From: a virus
Length of the DNA: 64,000 nucleotides
IMG/VR virus record: IMGVR_UViG_3300006880_000002
Coordinates: 1-64,000 of that record
Direction: 5' to 3' (one strand)
How positions within the stretch are numbered: position 1 is the first letter of the stretch; every line of letters begins with the position of its first letter. The notes beneath the pieces are model-generated. The model was given only the letters and a program-made list of their open reading frames with translations, was not told where the DNA came from and did no database searches. This document shows positions 24,551 to 33,286 of the stretch, in pieces. Position numbers and translations under genes: made by a program.

Positions 24551-24777
24551 CGAGGTTCTCCGAGTCCGTGGACCGTTCCGGTATCCAGCGCGCGTTGATC
24601 TTCACGCGCGGCGACATAGATACCGGTCATGACGGCGTTGAGCGCGCCGACGACGAACGCCGCTTTGAGCACCGGGTGAGAACGAGACGAATCAGCGACA
24701 GCGCCACCGATGGCGCCAACGACTGCGCCACCGATGGCGCTACCGATCATTGCTCCTACGACGTTGCTCACAACCAC
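24541..24777 (-). CDS. glycine-zipper membrane protein 1
   Basis: 78 residues: two hydrophobic Gly-zipper segments (VVGAMIGSAIGGAVVGAIGG and a second near 42-56) and a C-terminal TGTVHGLGEPRWL identical to that of the adjacent gene. The DNA coding for this end differs at third positions, so the peptide itself is conserved. Likely a small virion or host-membrane protein. Confidence 0.62.
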   Translation of the reverse strand: MVVSNVVGAMIGSAIGGAVVGAIGGAVADSSRSHPVLKAAFVVGALNAVMTGIYVAAREDQRALDTGTVHGLGEPRWL

Positions 24778-25019
24778 CTCGGTTCTCCGAGGCCGTGAAC
24801 GGTCCCGGTCTGAACGACAATCTCTTCTTTCGTTGGAGCGGCTCCAAGGGCAGCTCCGGTAGCGGCGCCCACCAAAGCGCCAACAATGGCGCCATCCGTT
24901 GCCGAACTAGAGCTGAAATATCCGGGGCCTCTAACGTACTCTTGACCGACGTGCTCACCGAAGATCGCACCGATCCCTCCGCCGATCACGGCTCCGAGCC
25001 CTGCCGCCAAACGACTCAC
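24768..25019 (-). CDS. glycine-zipper membrane protein 2
   Basis: 83 residues: two Gly-zipper segments (AAGLGAVIGGGIGAIFG and AIVGALVGAATGAALGA) and the same 13-residue end TGTVHGLGEPRWL as gene 24541-24777. The two genes overlap by 10 bases and are probably diverged paralogues. Confidence 0.62.
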   Translation of the reverse strand: MSRLAAGLGAVIGGGIGAIFGEHVGQEYVRGPGYFSSSSATDGAIVGALVGAATGAALGAAPTKEEIVVQTGTVHGLGEPRWL

Positions 25020-25918
25020 GGGACGTCCTCCCCGATGTTCTGGTCGAACACGAGCGCTCCGGCAATGACGCCATACTTCGCGAACGTCGGGAACGCCGCG
25101 ACGAATTGATCCTCGGGAGAGAGGGAGTAAAACACCTGTGTGAGCGTGTCAGTGGTCGAGAGCGTCACGTTGAGCGACGTGTCGGGCTGCCGGACGCTCG
25201 CGTAGAGCTCGACGATGCACGGAGCGGGGATCGGGATATCGAGCGCGTACTCCGGCTGGTTCGAGCGCCACGGGTAACGAAGCTCGTGAATGGTGCCGAG
25301 AGACGCGCCAATCGGCGTTCCCCACGGACGCCCGCCGTTCGGAGGCACGTAGGCGCCGGCCGCCGTCTGATTGTAGAGGAGCGCCGGAGAATCACTCTGC
25401 TGGTAGATGAACCCCGGAGCGTTCAGAGGATTTCGGTGGTCACGATACCCCTGAGGGCGAACCATGACGTGCCAGGAGATATTGCCGTCCTGCGGGTGCC
25501 AGAGAGGGCTAGTGATCTCCTTCCGGAACGTGACGGTCGAGCCAGCCGCCGGACCTGATCCGGATGCGAGCGGAGGAGAAGTACGACCAGGGATGCGCGC
25601 GATGAGCTCGGCGTACTGCCGGATCCCGACGAGACGCGCGCCTTGATTGAGCGCGTTGTTCTCGGCGTTCGTGAAAGCGGCGCGAGCAAGGAGGAACAGG
25701 TACCGAGCTCCTCCGATTGACGCGCTCGCCGCGTCCGGCACGACTAGACCGGTGTACGAGTTCGTCTTGTACGGATCGGAGCCCGCGAAATCGAATTCTG
25801 GGTTCGGGCCGTTCGTGACGACTTCGAAGCGCCCGTTCTCCAGCGGCATACGGATCCCCGCCGCAGGGCTACCGGGGTAGCGCTGAAGCGGGATCACGTT
25901 GTTCTGGAGAGTCCTCAT
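25016..25918 (-). CDS. virion structural protein, capsid candidate
   Basis: 300 residues, beta-rich, no membrane span. Contains an RYPGSP near the N-terminus and segments such as FEVVTNGPNPEFDFAG and CIVELYASVRQPDTSL. With the adjacent 202-residue gene it has the sizes of the paired single-jelly-roll capsid proteins of Thermus phage P23-77 (about 291 and 173 residues); that parallel is from size and order only. Confidence 0.5.
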   Translation of the reverse strand: MRTLQNNVIPLQRYPGSPAAGIRMPLENGRFEVVTNGPNPEFDFAGSDPYKTNSYTGLVVPDAASASIGGARYLFLLARAAFTNAENNALNQGARLVGIRQYAELIARIPGRTSPPLASGSGPAAGSTVTFRKEITSPLWHPQDGNISWHVMVRPQGYRDHRNPLNAPGFIYQQSDSPALLYNQTAAGAYVPPNGGRPWGTPIGASLGTIHELRYPWRSNQPEYALDIPIPAPCIVELYASVRQPDTSLNVTLSTTDTLTQVFYSLSPEDQFVAAFPTFAKYGVIAGALVFDQNIGEDVP

Positions 25919-25921
25919 TGA

Positions 25922-26530
25922 TTATCTGTGCGCGATCTTGCTGAGATCCGGGATGTCCCACGAGGGGAACAGAACACGAAGAAGCGAGCGAGCTTCCTCG
26001 TTGCTCATGTCGTCGATCTCCTTGGCAAGGAACTGCCACCCGTTGAACGTGATCGACACGTCGTACGGGACGGACACCGGGGTGTCCTGGAGGATCGCGG
26101 TCACCTTCACGTTGCTCTGCTTGTCGAGCGGCCAGCCTTGCGGCCACGTGACGGCGAACACGTCGGCGATGTTGCCGAGATCGGTGAACTGGTCGTTCAC
26201 GTTGTACTTGGGGCCGCCGAAGACGGCGAGCTGGACCCCGACGCCCGTGCGACCACTCTGCTTCATCTGGTTTTCCCAGAGGCTTTGGAGCGGCGAACCG
26301 GGGAAGCTGTTCTGTTGCTTCAGGTTGAACGAGACGCGCTCGATGAGCGTGTCCTGCGTCAGGTTGTTCGAGAAGCTCTGCACGATCGGCGGCGCGTTCA
26401 CCGTCGATGAGGAGAACTGGAGGTTGATGTCGCCGACGAACGGGACCCGAGGGACCCCGATCACCATGGCGTACGCGAACTTCGGCGCGTAGAGCGCGAG
26501 ATTCTTCAGGTCGTGGTCTCTGGGCTGCAT
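25922..26530 (-). CDS. virion structural protein, capsid candidate
   Basis: 202 residues, beta-rich (GDINLQFSSSTVNAPP, GVGVQLAVFGGPKYNV, VPYDVSITFNGWQFL), no membrane span. Lies between the 300- and 437-residue proteins, three bases from the former. Could be a second capsid or vertex protein. Confidence 0.5.
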   Translation of the reverse strand: MQPRDHDLKNLALYAPKFAYAMVIGVPRVPFVGDINLQFSSSTVNAPPIVQSFSNNLTQDTLIERVSFNLKQQNSFPGSPLQSLWENQMKQSGRTGVGVQLAVFGGPKYNVNDQFTDLGNIADVFAVTWPQGWPLDKQSNVKVTAILQDTPVSVPYDVSITFNGWQFLAKEIDDMSNEEARSLLRVLFPSWDIPDLSKIAHR

Positions 26531-26549
26531 TGGACTCTCCTTGGGGGTT

Positions 26550-26596
26550 GAAAACGCTACGGGCGGCCACGGCGCTGTTGGCTGCCGCGCCGCCCG
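26550..26596 (-). terminator. intrinsic terminator-like hairpin after the 437-aa gene
   Basis: On the minus strand ACGGGCGGC pairs with GCCGCCCGT (9 bp, 26588-26596 with 26558-26566), then AGCGTTTT. The loop is long (21 bases) but GC-rich. It would end or attenuate transcription right after the likely major capsid gene. Confidence 0.5.
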
Positions 26597-26616
26597 TAAC
26601 TGTTCTCACGCTTGGA

Positions 26617-27930
26617 TCAGGCGCTCTTCGGGAGCATGCCGCTTCCCTGACAGAAGTCCTTCCAGCCTCCGGGCATTTCCCATCCCTTGATCTTGATGCC
26701 GATCTTCAGGATGCCGCCCTTGAAGAGCTCGCGGCAGACGTTGACCTGCTGCGGCTGGTTGATGGGGTCGGCGTCGAGGGTCTGTTCGAGCATGACGCCC
26801 GTGCCGGTGCTCGTCGTGCAGGTGAGGTTCTCGTCGATCGAGATGTTCGTGCCGAGCGCGCCGTTGTTCATCGTGAGCGCTTCGATCATCGCGGCCTGGT
26901 GAACCGCGTCCTGCGCCTGGAAGAGCATCCCGATCGGAATGCCGCGCTCCAGGAAGCAGGGGCTTTCGACCGGGCGGTACATCTGACCGCGGCAGCCGTA
27001 TCCCTGCCACCGGAGCCCGCCCCAGGTCACCGGAGAGAGATCGTAGTCGCGAGTCGCGTGGAACACGCCGAAGTTGTTCGCCGCGGCAGCGCCACCGACC
27101 TGCACGCTTCCGACACGGCGGAAGTTGACGGGCAGGAAGATGGTGTTCGAGCCCTTCGCGCGGTACGTCGCGTTGACGATCGCCACGAACTCGATGATGG
27201 CCACCTCGCTCGTACCGGCCGCTTCCGCGTCCGCGAACGAACCGAAGTAGCTCACGTCTGCGGCCAGCTCGTTGAGGACGAGCTCGCGCTGCGACGTACG
27301 CCACTGGAACTGGTAGGCGTTGATGAAGTTCCAACCTGCGCGCCACACGTCGGCGCCCCAGGTGAAATCGGCCGGACTGAACGTCTCGTCGTCTGCATCG
27401 TCGCCGAGCGCGCCGTTGGTGAGATCGTTCAACGTGAAGACGTCCGGGCTCGGAGGCGGAGCCGCGTCCTGGCTCGGAGCCACGAACGCGTTGCCGATCG
27501 TCGAGAACGACATCGGCTCGTGGAAGACGTGGACGCCCACGCCTTGGGCGAGGATGTCGGTCTGGAGAATGCCGTTGATGAGGAACGTCGAGTCGATCGA
27601 CGCCACACCAGCCGCGCTCGAACCGCCCGAGAGCAGGTTCACCACGTCGCCGAAGGTCGAAAGAGCCTCGGTCGCCGTGAGGGGGAGCGGGATCGTCCAC
27701 ACGACCTCTTCGATGACCGGCACGTTGCCGAAGCTGCACCGAATGCACTTCTCGGCGAGTCCGACGGCTCCGCGCTCCATGCCGGCGAGACCCGCGCTCT
27801 TCGCGGCTTCGGCCGTCTCCGGCGTCATGCCGTAGCCGAAGGGAATGCGCTTGGTGCGGTCGCGATTGTCGGCGTACCGCTTAGTGATCTTGCCCGTGAT
27901 CTTCTGTCCGTTGAACTCTTTTGCAGCCAT
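26617..27930 (-). CDS. candidate major capsid protein
   Basis: 437 residues, no membrane span or catalytic motif. Strong CAGGAG ribosome site, own hairpin-bearing leader and a terminator-like hairpin right behind it suggest very high expression. Six or seven Cys are present (CIRCSFG, CRGQM, PCFLE, FCQG). I cannot assign it to HK97 or jelly-roll folds by eye. Another possibility is a vertex or spike base protein. Confidence 0.5.
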   Translation of the reverse strand: MAAKEFNGQKITGKITKRYADNRDRTKRIPFGYGMTPETAEAAKSAGLAGMERGAVGLAEKCIRCSFGNVPVIEEVVWTIPLPLTATEALSTFGDVVNLLSGGSSAAGVASIDSTFLINGILQTDILAQGVGVHVFHEPMSFSTIGNAFVAPSQDAAPPPSPDVFTLNDLTNGALGDDADDETFSPADFTWGADVWRAGWNFINAYQFQWRTSQRELVLNELAADVSYFGSFADAEAAGTSEVAIIEFVAIVNATYRAKGSNTIFLPVNFRRVGSVQVGGAAAANNFGVFHATRDYDLSPVTWGGLRWQGYGCRGQMYRPVESPCFLERGIPIGMLFQAQDAVHQAAMIEALTMNNGALGTNISIDENLTCTTSTGTGVMLEQTLDADPINQPQQVNVCRELFKGGILKIGIKIKGWEMPGGWKDFCQGSGMLPKSA

Positions 27931-28039
27931 GATTTTCTCCTGGGTTCCCTGCCGTTTCGTAGGTCAGCCGCAGGGGTTTTCTGACACCTCAACCCCGGGG
28001 CTCGAAGCCTACCGGGGCGGAGGTGAAGCGAGGGTTCGC
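27931..28039 (-). promoter_or_regulatory. structured leader of the candidate capsid gene
   Basis: 109-base gap. Minus-strand CCCCGG...CCGGGG and CCCTGC...GCAGGG inverted repeats precede the CAGGAG ribosome site. No convincing promoter hexamers were found, so it may be a processed or stability leader. Confidence 0.4.
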
Positions 28040-29368
28040 TTACTCGGCGGCCGCTTCTCCAGAGAGAAACGCGCTGTACCGAATGCCGGGGGTCGGCGCG
28101 TCGGCGCAACCGCACGACGCGTCGTTCGGTTGTGGACCGGGGCCTGGGCCGGGCGGGGGACCCGGCTGCCAACCTTCGCCCGTGCCGGCCATCGCCTGTG
28201 CCGCTGTCGGCATGTCGCGAAGACCGGTTCGGAGGGCGTCCTGCGCGGTCGGCATCTCTGCCGTGCCGGCCATCGCCTGAGCCGCCGTCGGGCGCTGACG
28301 ATCGTCGGCGCCCGAGAGAGCACCAGCGCCGGACGCGGAGAGCGCCTGCATCTTCTGCTCGATGTTGATTCGAGCGGAGATTTCGGCCGGGTAGAGCCGA
28401 GCAAGCTTGCTCGACTGAAGCGCCGACGCCGACGTGTCCTTCGGTTTGAGGAGCCGTCCAATGACGAGGGTCGTGAAGAGCATCTTCAGGGTCGAGATAC
28501 CGGCGCCGAGTGCGAGCCCTTCGAGGGCCACCTTCGCCGTCTTGTTCTTCACAAATGCCGCGCCGACAGCCGGCACGACGGGAGCCGCGACGCCCACCGC
28601 GATACGCTTCCAGTTCGGAGTCGCCGCGATGTTCATCGTATTCGCGAGCATTCCGGTGCCGGAGCTCGTGAACTTGTCCTTCGGCGCCTCGGTCCCCGCG
28701 GGGTTGTAGGTCGCCATGAAGCGGTCGAGAGCATCCGCGGCGAGGAAGCCGACGGTGCCGGTGAAGGCCGCCATCGCCAGGTTGCCGGCGCTCATGCCGC
28801 CGCTCGACGCGTACATGCGGCGGCTACGGCGAGGAGCCGAGACGGACGACCGACGGCGGTTCGCGCGGACCGCGCGCCGACGCCGACGTGGGGACGCCAC
28901 GGCCGTCTCGTGCATCTTCTTACGGCGCCTCTTGGCCCAACCCTTCTTCGCCGCCCGGCGGTGCGCCTTCTTGTGGCCATGCCACGCGCTCACACGTGCC
29001 CGACGACGCCGCGGGGTCGCGACGGTTGCCGAAGCACGCGCCCGGCGAGCCCGACGACGAGCTGGAGCCGCAGCCACCGCAACCTTCCGTCGCCGACGCC
29101 GACGAGGAGTGGCGACCGCTGCCGCGTGTACCTTCCGACGCCGATGAGAGCGACGGGGACGGGAACGACGGGCGCGCTTGGACGCCTTCTTCTTGTGGCT
29201 GCGCTTGCGACGGGATTTTGCCATGGGCTTGTCTTTCTTCACCTTCGAGGACTTGGCGCTCTTCGTGCGCTTGCCGGATGCTTCAGGTTCAATACGACGC
29301 AATCGCCTCGCAGCGACCCTTGATCGGGATTCGCTGAGAGCTGCGAGTCTGTCGTCGTAGAGACCCAT
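28040..29368 (-). CDS. membrane-anchored protamine/histone H1-like virion protein
   Basis: 442 residues. Residues about 20-190 are dominated by Arg, Lys and Ala with repeats such as VATPRRRRR, VATPRRRRA and VASPRRRRR, the composition of protamine- or H1-type DNA condensers. The C-terminal half has hydrophobic segments (about 200-215, 255-275, 285-310) suggesting membrane insertion, then a Gln/Met/Pro-rich tail. It could tether condensed DNA to an internal membrane or shell. ATG 29368 is used; an internal ATG before KSRRKRS is possible. Confidence 0.68.
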   Translation of the reverse strand: MGLYDDRLAALSESRSRVAARRLRRIEPEASGKRTKSAKSSKVKKDKPMAKSRRKRSHKKKASKRARRSRPRRSHRRRKVHAAAVATPRRRRRRKVAVAAAPARRRARRARASATVATPRRRRARVSAWHGHKKAHRRAAKKGWAKRRRKKMHETAVASPRRRRRAVRANRRRSSVSAPRRSRRMYASSGGMSAGNLAMAAFTGTVGFLAADALDRFMATYNPAGTEAPKDKFTSSGTGMLANTMNIAATPNWKRIAVGVAAPVVPAVGAAFVKNKTAKVALEGLALGAGISTLKMLFTTLVIGRLLKPKDTSASALQSSKLARLYPAEISARINIEQKMQALSASGAGALSGADDRQRPTAAQAMAGTAEMPTAQDALRTGLRDMPTAAQAMAGTGEGWQPGPPPGPGPGPQPNDASCGCADAPTPGIRYSAFLSGEAAAE

Positions 29369-29421
29369 TTCACGGCGGTGTCCCCAAAGAATCCGAGATC
29401 GCAGAAAGACTGGTCAACACA

Positions 29422-29643
29422 TTGCGCGCTCTCGACAAGATCGAGAGCGTGATTACGTTCGCCGATCGACCCGTCTTGAGTCGTGGGTGTGATTCGACAA
29501 TCAAGCAGAAAATCTGCCGCGCCGCGTACACCTACACCGCGTGCGTATTACAGACGGAAAAGGCTCTGAAATTTTTTGCTCAGAGATCGCGCCCTGTAGA
29601 TCACACGAAGATCGTCCGTATAGCGCAGCGATCACTCAAGTGA
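29422..29643 (+). CDS. possible 73-aa protein on the opposite strand
   Basis: A plus-strand frame from TTG 29422 inside a minus operon gap (29369-29635), helical and basic, ending VRIAQRSLK. Upstream in-frame codons stay open without a better start. AT-richer than its neighbours. It may be a genuine inserted gene or chance. Confidence 0.35.
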   Translation: MRALDKIESVITFADRPVLSRGCDSTIKQKICRAAYTYTACVLQTEKALKFFAQRSRPVDHTKIVRIAQRSLK

Positions 29644-30349
29644 GCGTTGGATACCGGTAATCGATCCAGGATCGTGGCGGAGACGGCTTCTTCGGAGCTC
29701 CGTCTCCCACTCCGAACGCGCCAGCGAGCCCCGCGGCACGGAGTGCGTGAAGATCGGCCATGCCGAGAAAGTCTCCGTGGCCTTTTTCTTTCGCTTCTGC
29801 GCCGGGCTCAATCCACCACTCTTTGAGATGCGACGCGATCTGACCAACAGGATAGTCAGTCGTGCCGTCGAGCTTCACCCACTTACCGAGATCATCCTTG
29901 AACGCACCGAACACGTGCGTCGGAACGTCGGCTGGAGCGCGACTGGAGCTCAAGATCACCATTGTCTCGATCCCGATCGACATGAGCGCCGCGAGAATCG
30001 TGATCGTCGCGTCGTCGCAATCGCCAGCGAGAAGACAGAGACCGCCCGCGTCGTCGAGACAGAGCGTCTGGTGAGGCGTCGCCATCGTCTCTCCCATGAC
30101 GGGGTCTTTGACGTAGGCGACGGTCGCTCGAAACTCGTCGAGAATTGCTTGCGCCTGTTGGCGCTTCGTACCGGTAGCGACGTTGTGTTTTCGGATCGCC
30201 TTGATCGCCCACTCGCGTACGCGTGGGCTCATGCGGTGCTTCCACGCACGCTCCGCTACTTCCTTGCCTGAGAGCTTCGCGCCGTCTGCACCAGCAGGAT
30301 GTGGCCTGGCTTCCGTCTTCACACCGGCAACGGCTTTATCGGTAACCAT
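29636..30349 (-). CDS. transglutaminase-like cysteine peptidase
   Basis: 237 residues. AGDCDDATI (C111), PTHVFG (H145) and KLDGTT (D161) give the Cys-His-Asp triad order of the transglutaminase-like fold found in many phages. ATG 30349 is chosen as the first codon near the upstream stop; longer frames upstream overlap another gene. May process or cross-link virion proteins; substrate unknown. Confidence 0.72.
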   Translation of the reverse strand: MVTDKAVAGVKTEARPHPAGADGAKLSGKEVAERAWKHRMSPRVREWAIKAIRKHNVATGTKRQQAQAILDEFRATVAYVKDPVMGETMATPHQTLCLDDAGGLCLLAGDCDDATITILAALMSIGIETMVILSSSRAPADVPTHVFGAFKDDLGKWVKLDGTTDYPVGQIASHLKEWWIEPGAEAKEKGHGDFLGMADLHALRAAGLAGAFGVGDGAPKKPSPPRSWIDYRYPTLT

Positions 30350-31178
30350 GTTCGTACACTCGCCTGACTCGGGGACGTTTCTTCCAGTAGTAAATCCCGC
30401 CCCCGACGACGGCGATTGCCGCGGCCCAACCGAACATGGCGCCGGCAGAGATCCCGCCTTTTTGCGTAGAAGCCACCGGCTGCGGCGGAACAACCACCTC
30501 TACAGGTTGCTGAGGAGGAAGTGTCGGGAGCGGCCCCGCTCCTCCGTAGTACGACTGGAGAGCAAGACGCGCGCTCCCGAGCGCCGTCGCGAGAGATTGA
30601 CGAATGTCAGAGCGAGCCGAAGCGACCTCGGGTTGGTTACCGACGTTGATCGCAGCGTTCATGTCGGCCGTTCGCTGCCGCGCGTACGCGAGCGCAGTGC
30701 GCGCGTCGGTCGCGAACTTCACCGAGGCCGCCATACCGGTGCGTCCGACCTCGTTCATCGCGAAGTCGACGGCATCGATCACCGTGCCAGCGGTCGCGGC
30801 GAACTCACGGTCGCCCATCGTGTCGAGAAGGCTCACTGCAGTCGTCGCCGCGTCGAGCGTCGGGAAGTCCCCGAGGGTGCCAGCGAGCCCGACGCCAGCG
30901 GTGCCGACCGGTGTCACACCATCGTAATGAGGAAGGAGCTCGAAATACGACTTCGGGAGCCGGTCGAGCGTCCCGTCGAACCAACGATCGGGGAGATTCA
31001 GAACCTCACCGACACGAAGAGGGTCCCGGAACGTGATGAAACCGTTCGGCATTCGCACCGCGGCGCGATGTGAGTTGACACTCACGAGATCCCGAGCGCA
31101 CTTCGGGCAACCAGCGTGAGAATCTTGGGCGGCGATCGACGCCGGGGAATCTCCTACCTGAACGGTGTACTGGCGCAC
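30336..31178 (-). CDS. LysM-domain membrane protein with basic tail
   Basis: 280 residues. N-terminal LysM-like module (YTVQVGDSPASIAAQ ... LRVGEVLNLP) with a CPKC insert, a helical middle, a Pro-rich linker and a membrane span (AGAMFGWAAAIAVVGGGIYYW) ending KKRPRVRRVYEHGYR. Binds peptidoglycan and is probably anchored in the virion or host membrane. Confidence 0.72.
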   Translation of the reverse strand: MRQYTVQVGDSPASIAAQDSHAGCPKCARDLVSVNSHRAAVRMPNGFITFRDPLRVGEVLNLPDRWFDGTLDRLPKSYFELLPHYDGVTPVGTAGVGLAGTLGDFPTLDAATTAVSLLDTMGDREFAATAGTVIDAVDFAMNEVGRTGMAASVKFATDARTALAYARQRTADMNAAINVGNQPEVASARSDIRQSLATALGSARLALQSYYGGAGPLPTLPPQQPVEVVVPPQPVASTQKGGISAGAMFGWAAAIAVVGGGIYYWKKRPRVRRVYEHGYR

Positions 31179-31194
31179 GCGATCAGTCTAAGCG

Positions 31195-31213
31195 GGACGG
31201 ACAGGATCCGTCC
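31195..31213. promoter_or_regulatory. small inverted repeat
   Basis: GGACGG (31195-31200) and CCGTCC (31208-31213) with a 7-base loop in the 39-base gap upstream of the LysM gene. No T-run follows; role unknown. Confidence 0.3.
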
Positions 31214-31217
31214 AGGC

Positions 31218-31403
31218 TCAAGGCGCGATGTACGGCTGATGAACTACCGGACGTCCGTCGTCAGCTAGCTGAATTCCTTCACTTTCAACCGCCATACGCA
31301 CCATGGGGTTCTTGAGGAGCGATTCGAACTTCAAGGCGTTCTCGTACGCCTGTCTGTCGTCACGGGCGTCGATCTCGATACTCATGAGGACGCGGTACCT
31401 CAT
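31218..31403 (-). CDS. small hypothetical protein
   Basis: 61 residues, opening with a beta strand (MRYRVLMSIEIDARD), then a helix. ATGA overlap with the upstream gene. No family recognised. Confidence 0.58.
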   Translation of the reverse strand: MRYRVLMSIEIDARDDRQAYENALKFESLLKNPMVRMAVESEGIQLADDGRPVVHQPYIAP

Positions 31404-31702
31404 GCCGCACTCCTAGAATAACGGTACGCGCTACTCACACCTTGCTCCTCTTCGGCCACACGCTCCCACGGGTCGCGTGTGAAATGCCAAACTCGGCGTC
31501 CGTCGCAGAGCCACTCCAGATATTTCGAAGAAATACGAAACGACAACGGTCCTCCAACCGCGAATGTCGGACGAGGTTGTACCGCATCTGGTTCGACATG
31601 GCAGCGAGCTACCGTGTGATCCGGTTTACGCACTCGAACCGTGACCGTTCTCGACGGTCTGCTGACCCAAGATTCAGCTTTGATTCGGAAAGCTGCGTCC
31701 AT
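31400..31702 (-). CDS. small hypothetical protein
   Basis: 100 residues, beta-rich (SRTVTVRVRKPDH, GPLSFRISSKYLEWL). Three bases after the large Pro/Gln-rich gene. No recognised family. Confidence 0.58.
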   Translation of the reverse strand: MDAAFRIKAESWVSRPSRTVTVRVRKPDHTVARCHVEPDAVQPRPTFAVGGPLSFRISSKYLEWLCDGRRVWHFTRDPWERVAEEEQGVSSAYRYSRSAA

Positions 31703-31705
31703 TTC

Positions 31706-33286
31706 TCAACCGCCTTGCTCCCACGCACGCTGGCCCGGGGGAGGCGCCTCCGTCTCTTGGATGGTGGGAGGTACAGCTTGAGGAGGGGGCGGGAGACCTT
31801 GCTGCGGCGCCGGAGCGGGCGTCACGACGGCCTGCGGCTGTGGCGGTGGTTGCTGGTCTTCATAGACGAACCTGTAACCCTCGGGGGGTTGATCGCCGGA
31901 TCGCACGTTCACCTGCTGTCCTACGTACGGTTGTTGCTTCGGGGGCTGCGTCGGCGCTTGCTCCGTTTCACGACGATTCTTCTCCTCTACCTTGTCCAAC
32001 ATGTCGCCGAGCCACTTGAGCGCCTTCGGAGCGCCGACCATGAGGGTCGGGGCCCACTGGATCTTGCCATCCTCGTCGTGGATGACGTCCATGTCCCCGA
32101 TCTTCTTGGTGCGAAGACCGCTGTCGTCTTCTTGTGACGTCGTCTCTGGTTCGTCGGGCTCGGGAACACTTCCGCCGCCGCCAAACACGCTCTGCACCTC
32201 GGACGCGAAGCTCCGCATCTGACGCATCTGCGTGAGCCCGTCACGCCACGCGTCCATTTGTGAGCGCTGTGGTTGCTGCGGCTCTTGTGGAGGAGGTCTT
32301 TGCTGCGGACGGTACGGAGGCTGCTGTCGTTCGTACCCACCTCCGAGATCACGTCGCTGTATCGGCTGAATCGTCCAACCTGTGTCCGTGCGGAACACGA
32401 GCTCGTGGCCCGGAGGAGGCGTCACAGCCGGAGGTTGTGGAACCGCCGCCGCGGCAGGTTGCTGCGGCACGAATTGCTGCTGGGGCACCGGAGCCGGCGC
32501 TGGCTGTTGGGGCTGTTGACCAGGAGGACGCCACCCCATGCTCTCGAACCACTGCGCCATCTCGCGCATTTTGGCCATGTCCGTTCCAGGCGGCGGGGGT
32601 TGAGGCACCGGAGCTTGCTGTTGTCCAGGCGGCTGAAAACCAAGTCCTATGAAGTAATCTCGCCACGCGTTCAACTCGGCGAACTGATCTTTTGCTGGCG
32701 GAGGCGCAGCGGCGGGCTGCGGCACAGGTTGAGGAGGCACACCGTACGGGGGCTGCTGTGGCGGATATCCCATGGGTTGATCTCGCAAGTGAGCCGGACG
32801 TGTGTCCGGGAGAACGATGCGGCCTGTCCCTTTGAATTGGCCGTCGGGAGTGACGAACTGGATCTTGTACTCAGCCTCCGCGCTCGGTCCGTGGTAGCGC
32901 ATGAGCGTTTCGTACATGTCATCGGCGTTGCGAGGACGGTTCTTGATGACGTACGACACCTGATCCCCGGTGAGCCGCTTCATACGGATGGTGAGCGCGC
33001 TCGCTCCGTACGCTTTCACCAGACCGTCGTAAGACGTCATAATGTCGTCGCTGTTGAACGAGACGTGTCTCTCGCCCGACTTCTTGCGTTTCACCGCGTC
33101 TCGACGTCTACGATTTTCGAGCACGCTCTCGGCATCGGCCGCACCGACACGGCGAATGTTTTCCGTAGATGTGACGAGATCCCCGTTCTCGTCTTCTGTC
33201 GCTCGTGCCTGTTGGATGACGTCTTCCTCGTCATCTGCGAATGGCGTGACAGGGTCACGCTCGCGCGGCCGTCGTGTGCTTGCCAT
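31706..33286 (-). CDS. large Pro/Gln-rich protein
   Basis: 526 residues. A charged N-terminal part (DDEEDVIQQARATEDENGD, then a basic RRRRDAVKRKK stretch) leads into a folded domain (about 75-155, SYDGLVKAYGASALTIRMKR) and then very long Pro/Gln/Ala-rich segments. Could be a scaffold, linker or DNA-associated virion protein. Start ambiguous: ATG 33286 or TTG 33298. Confidence 0.55.
   Translation of the reverse strand: MASTRRPRERDPVTPFADDEEDVIQQARATEDENGDLVTSTENIRRVGAADAESVLENRRRRDAVKRKKSGERHVSFNSDDIMTSYDGLVKAYGASALTIRMKRLTGDQVSYVIKNRPRNADDMYETLMRYHGPSAEAEYKIQFVTPDGQFKGTGRIVLPDTRPAHLRDQPMGYPPQQPPYGVPPQPVPQPAAAPPPAKDQFAELNAWRDYFIGLGFQPPGQQQAPVPQPPPPGTDMAKMREMAQWFESMGWRPPGQQPQQPAPAPVPQQQFVPQQPAAAAVPQPPAVTPPPGHELVFRTDTGWTIQPIQRRDLGGGYERQQPPYRPQQRPPPQEPQQPQRSQMDAWRDGLTQMRQMRSFASEVQSVFGGGGSVPEPDEPETTSQEDDSGLRTKKIGDMDVIHDEDGKIQWAPTLMVGAPKALKWLGDMLDKVEEKNRRETEQAPTQPPKQQPYVGQQVNVRSGDQPPEGYRFVYEDQQPPPQPQAVVTPAPAPQQGLPPPPQAVPPTIQETEAPPPGQRAWEQGG

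Noticed and set aside
26617-27930. HK97-fold major capsid protein assigned with confidence
   Set aside because: No recognisable HK97 signatures, and no adjacent portal, protease or scaffold genes could be identified.
26530-27984. 484-codon plus-strand open frame opposite the candidate capsid gene
   Set aside because: Low-complexity Arg/Glu/His shadow typical of high-GC antisense frames; the minus-strand gene has a strong ribosome site and terminator.
27845-29323. 492-codon plus-strand open frame opposite the protamine-like gene
   Set aside because: Arg-rich, compositionally forced shadow of the GC-rich minus-strand coding sequence, with no ribosome site or recognisable domain.
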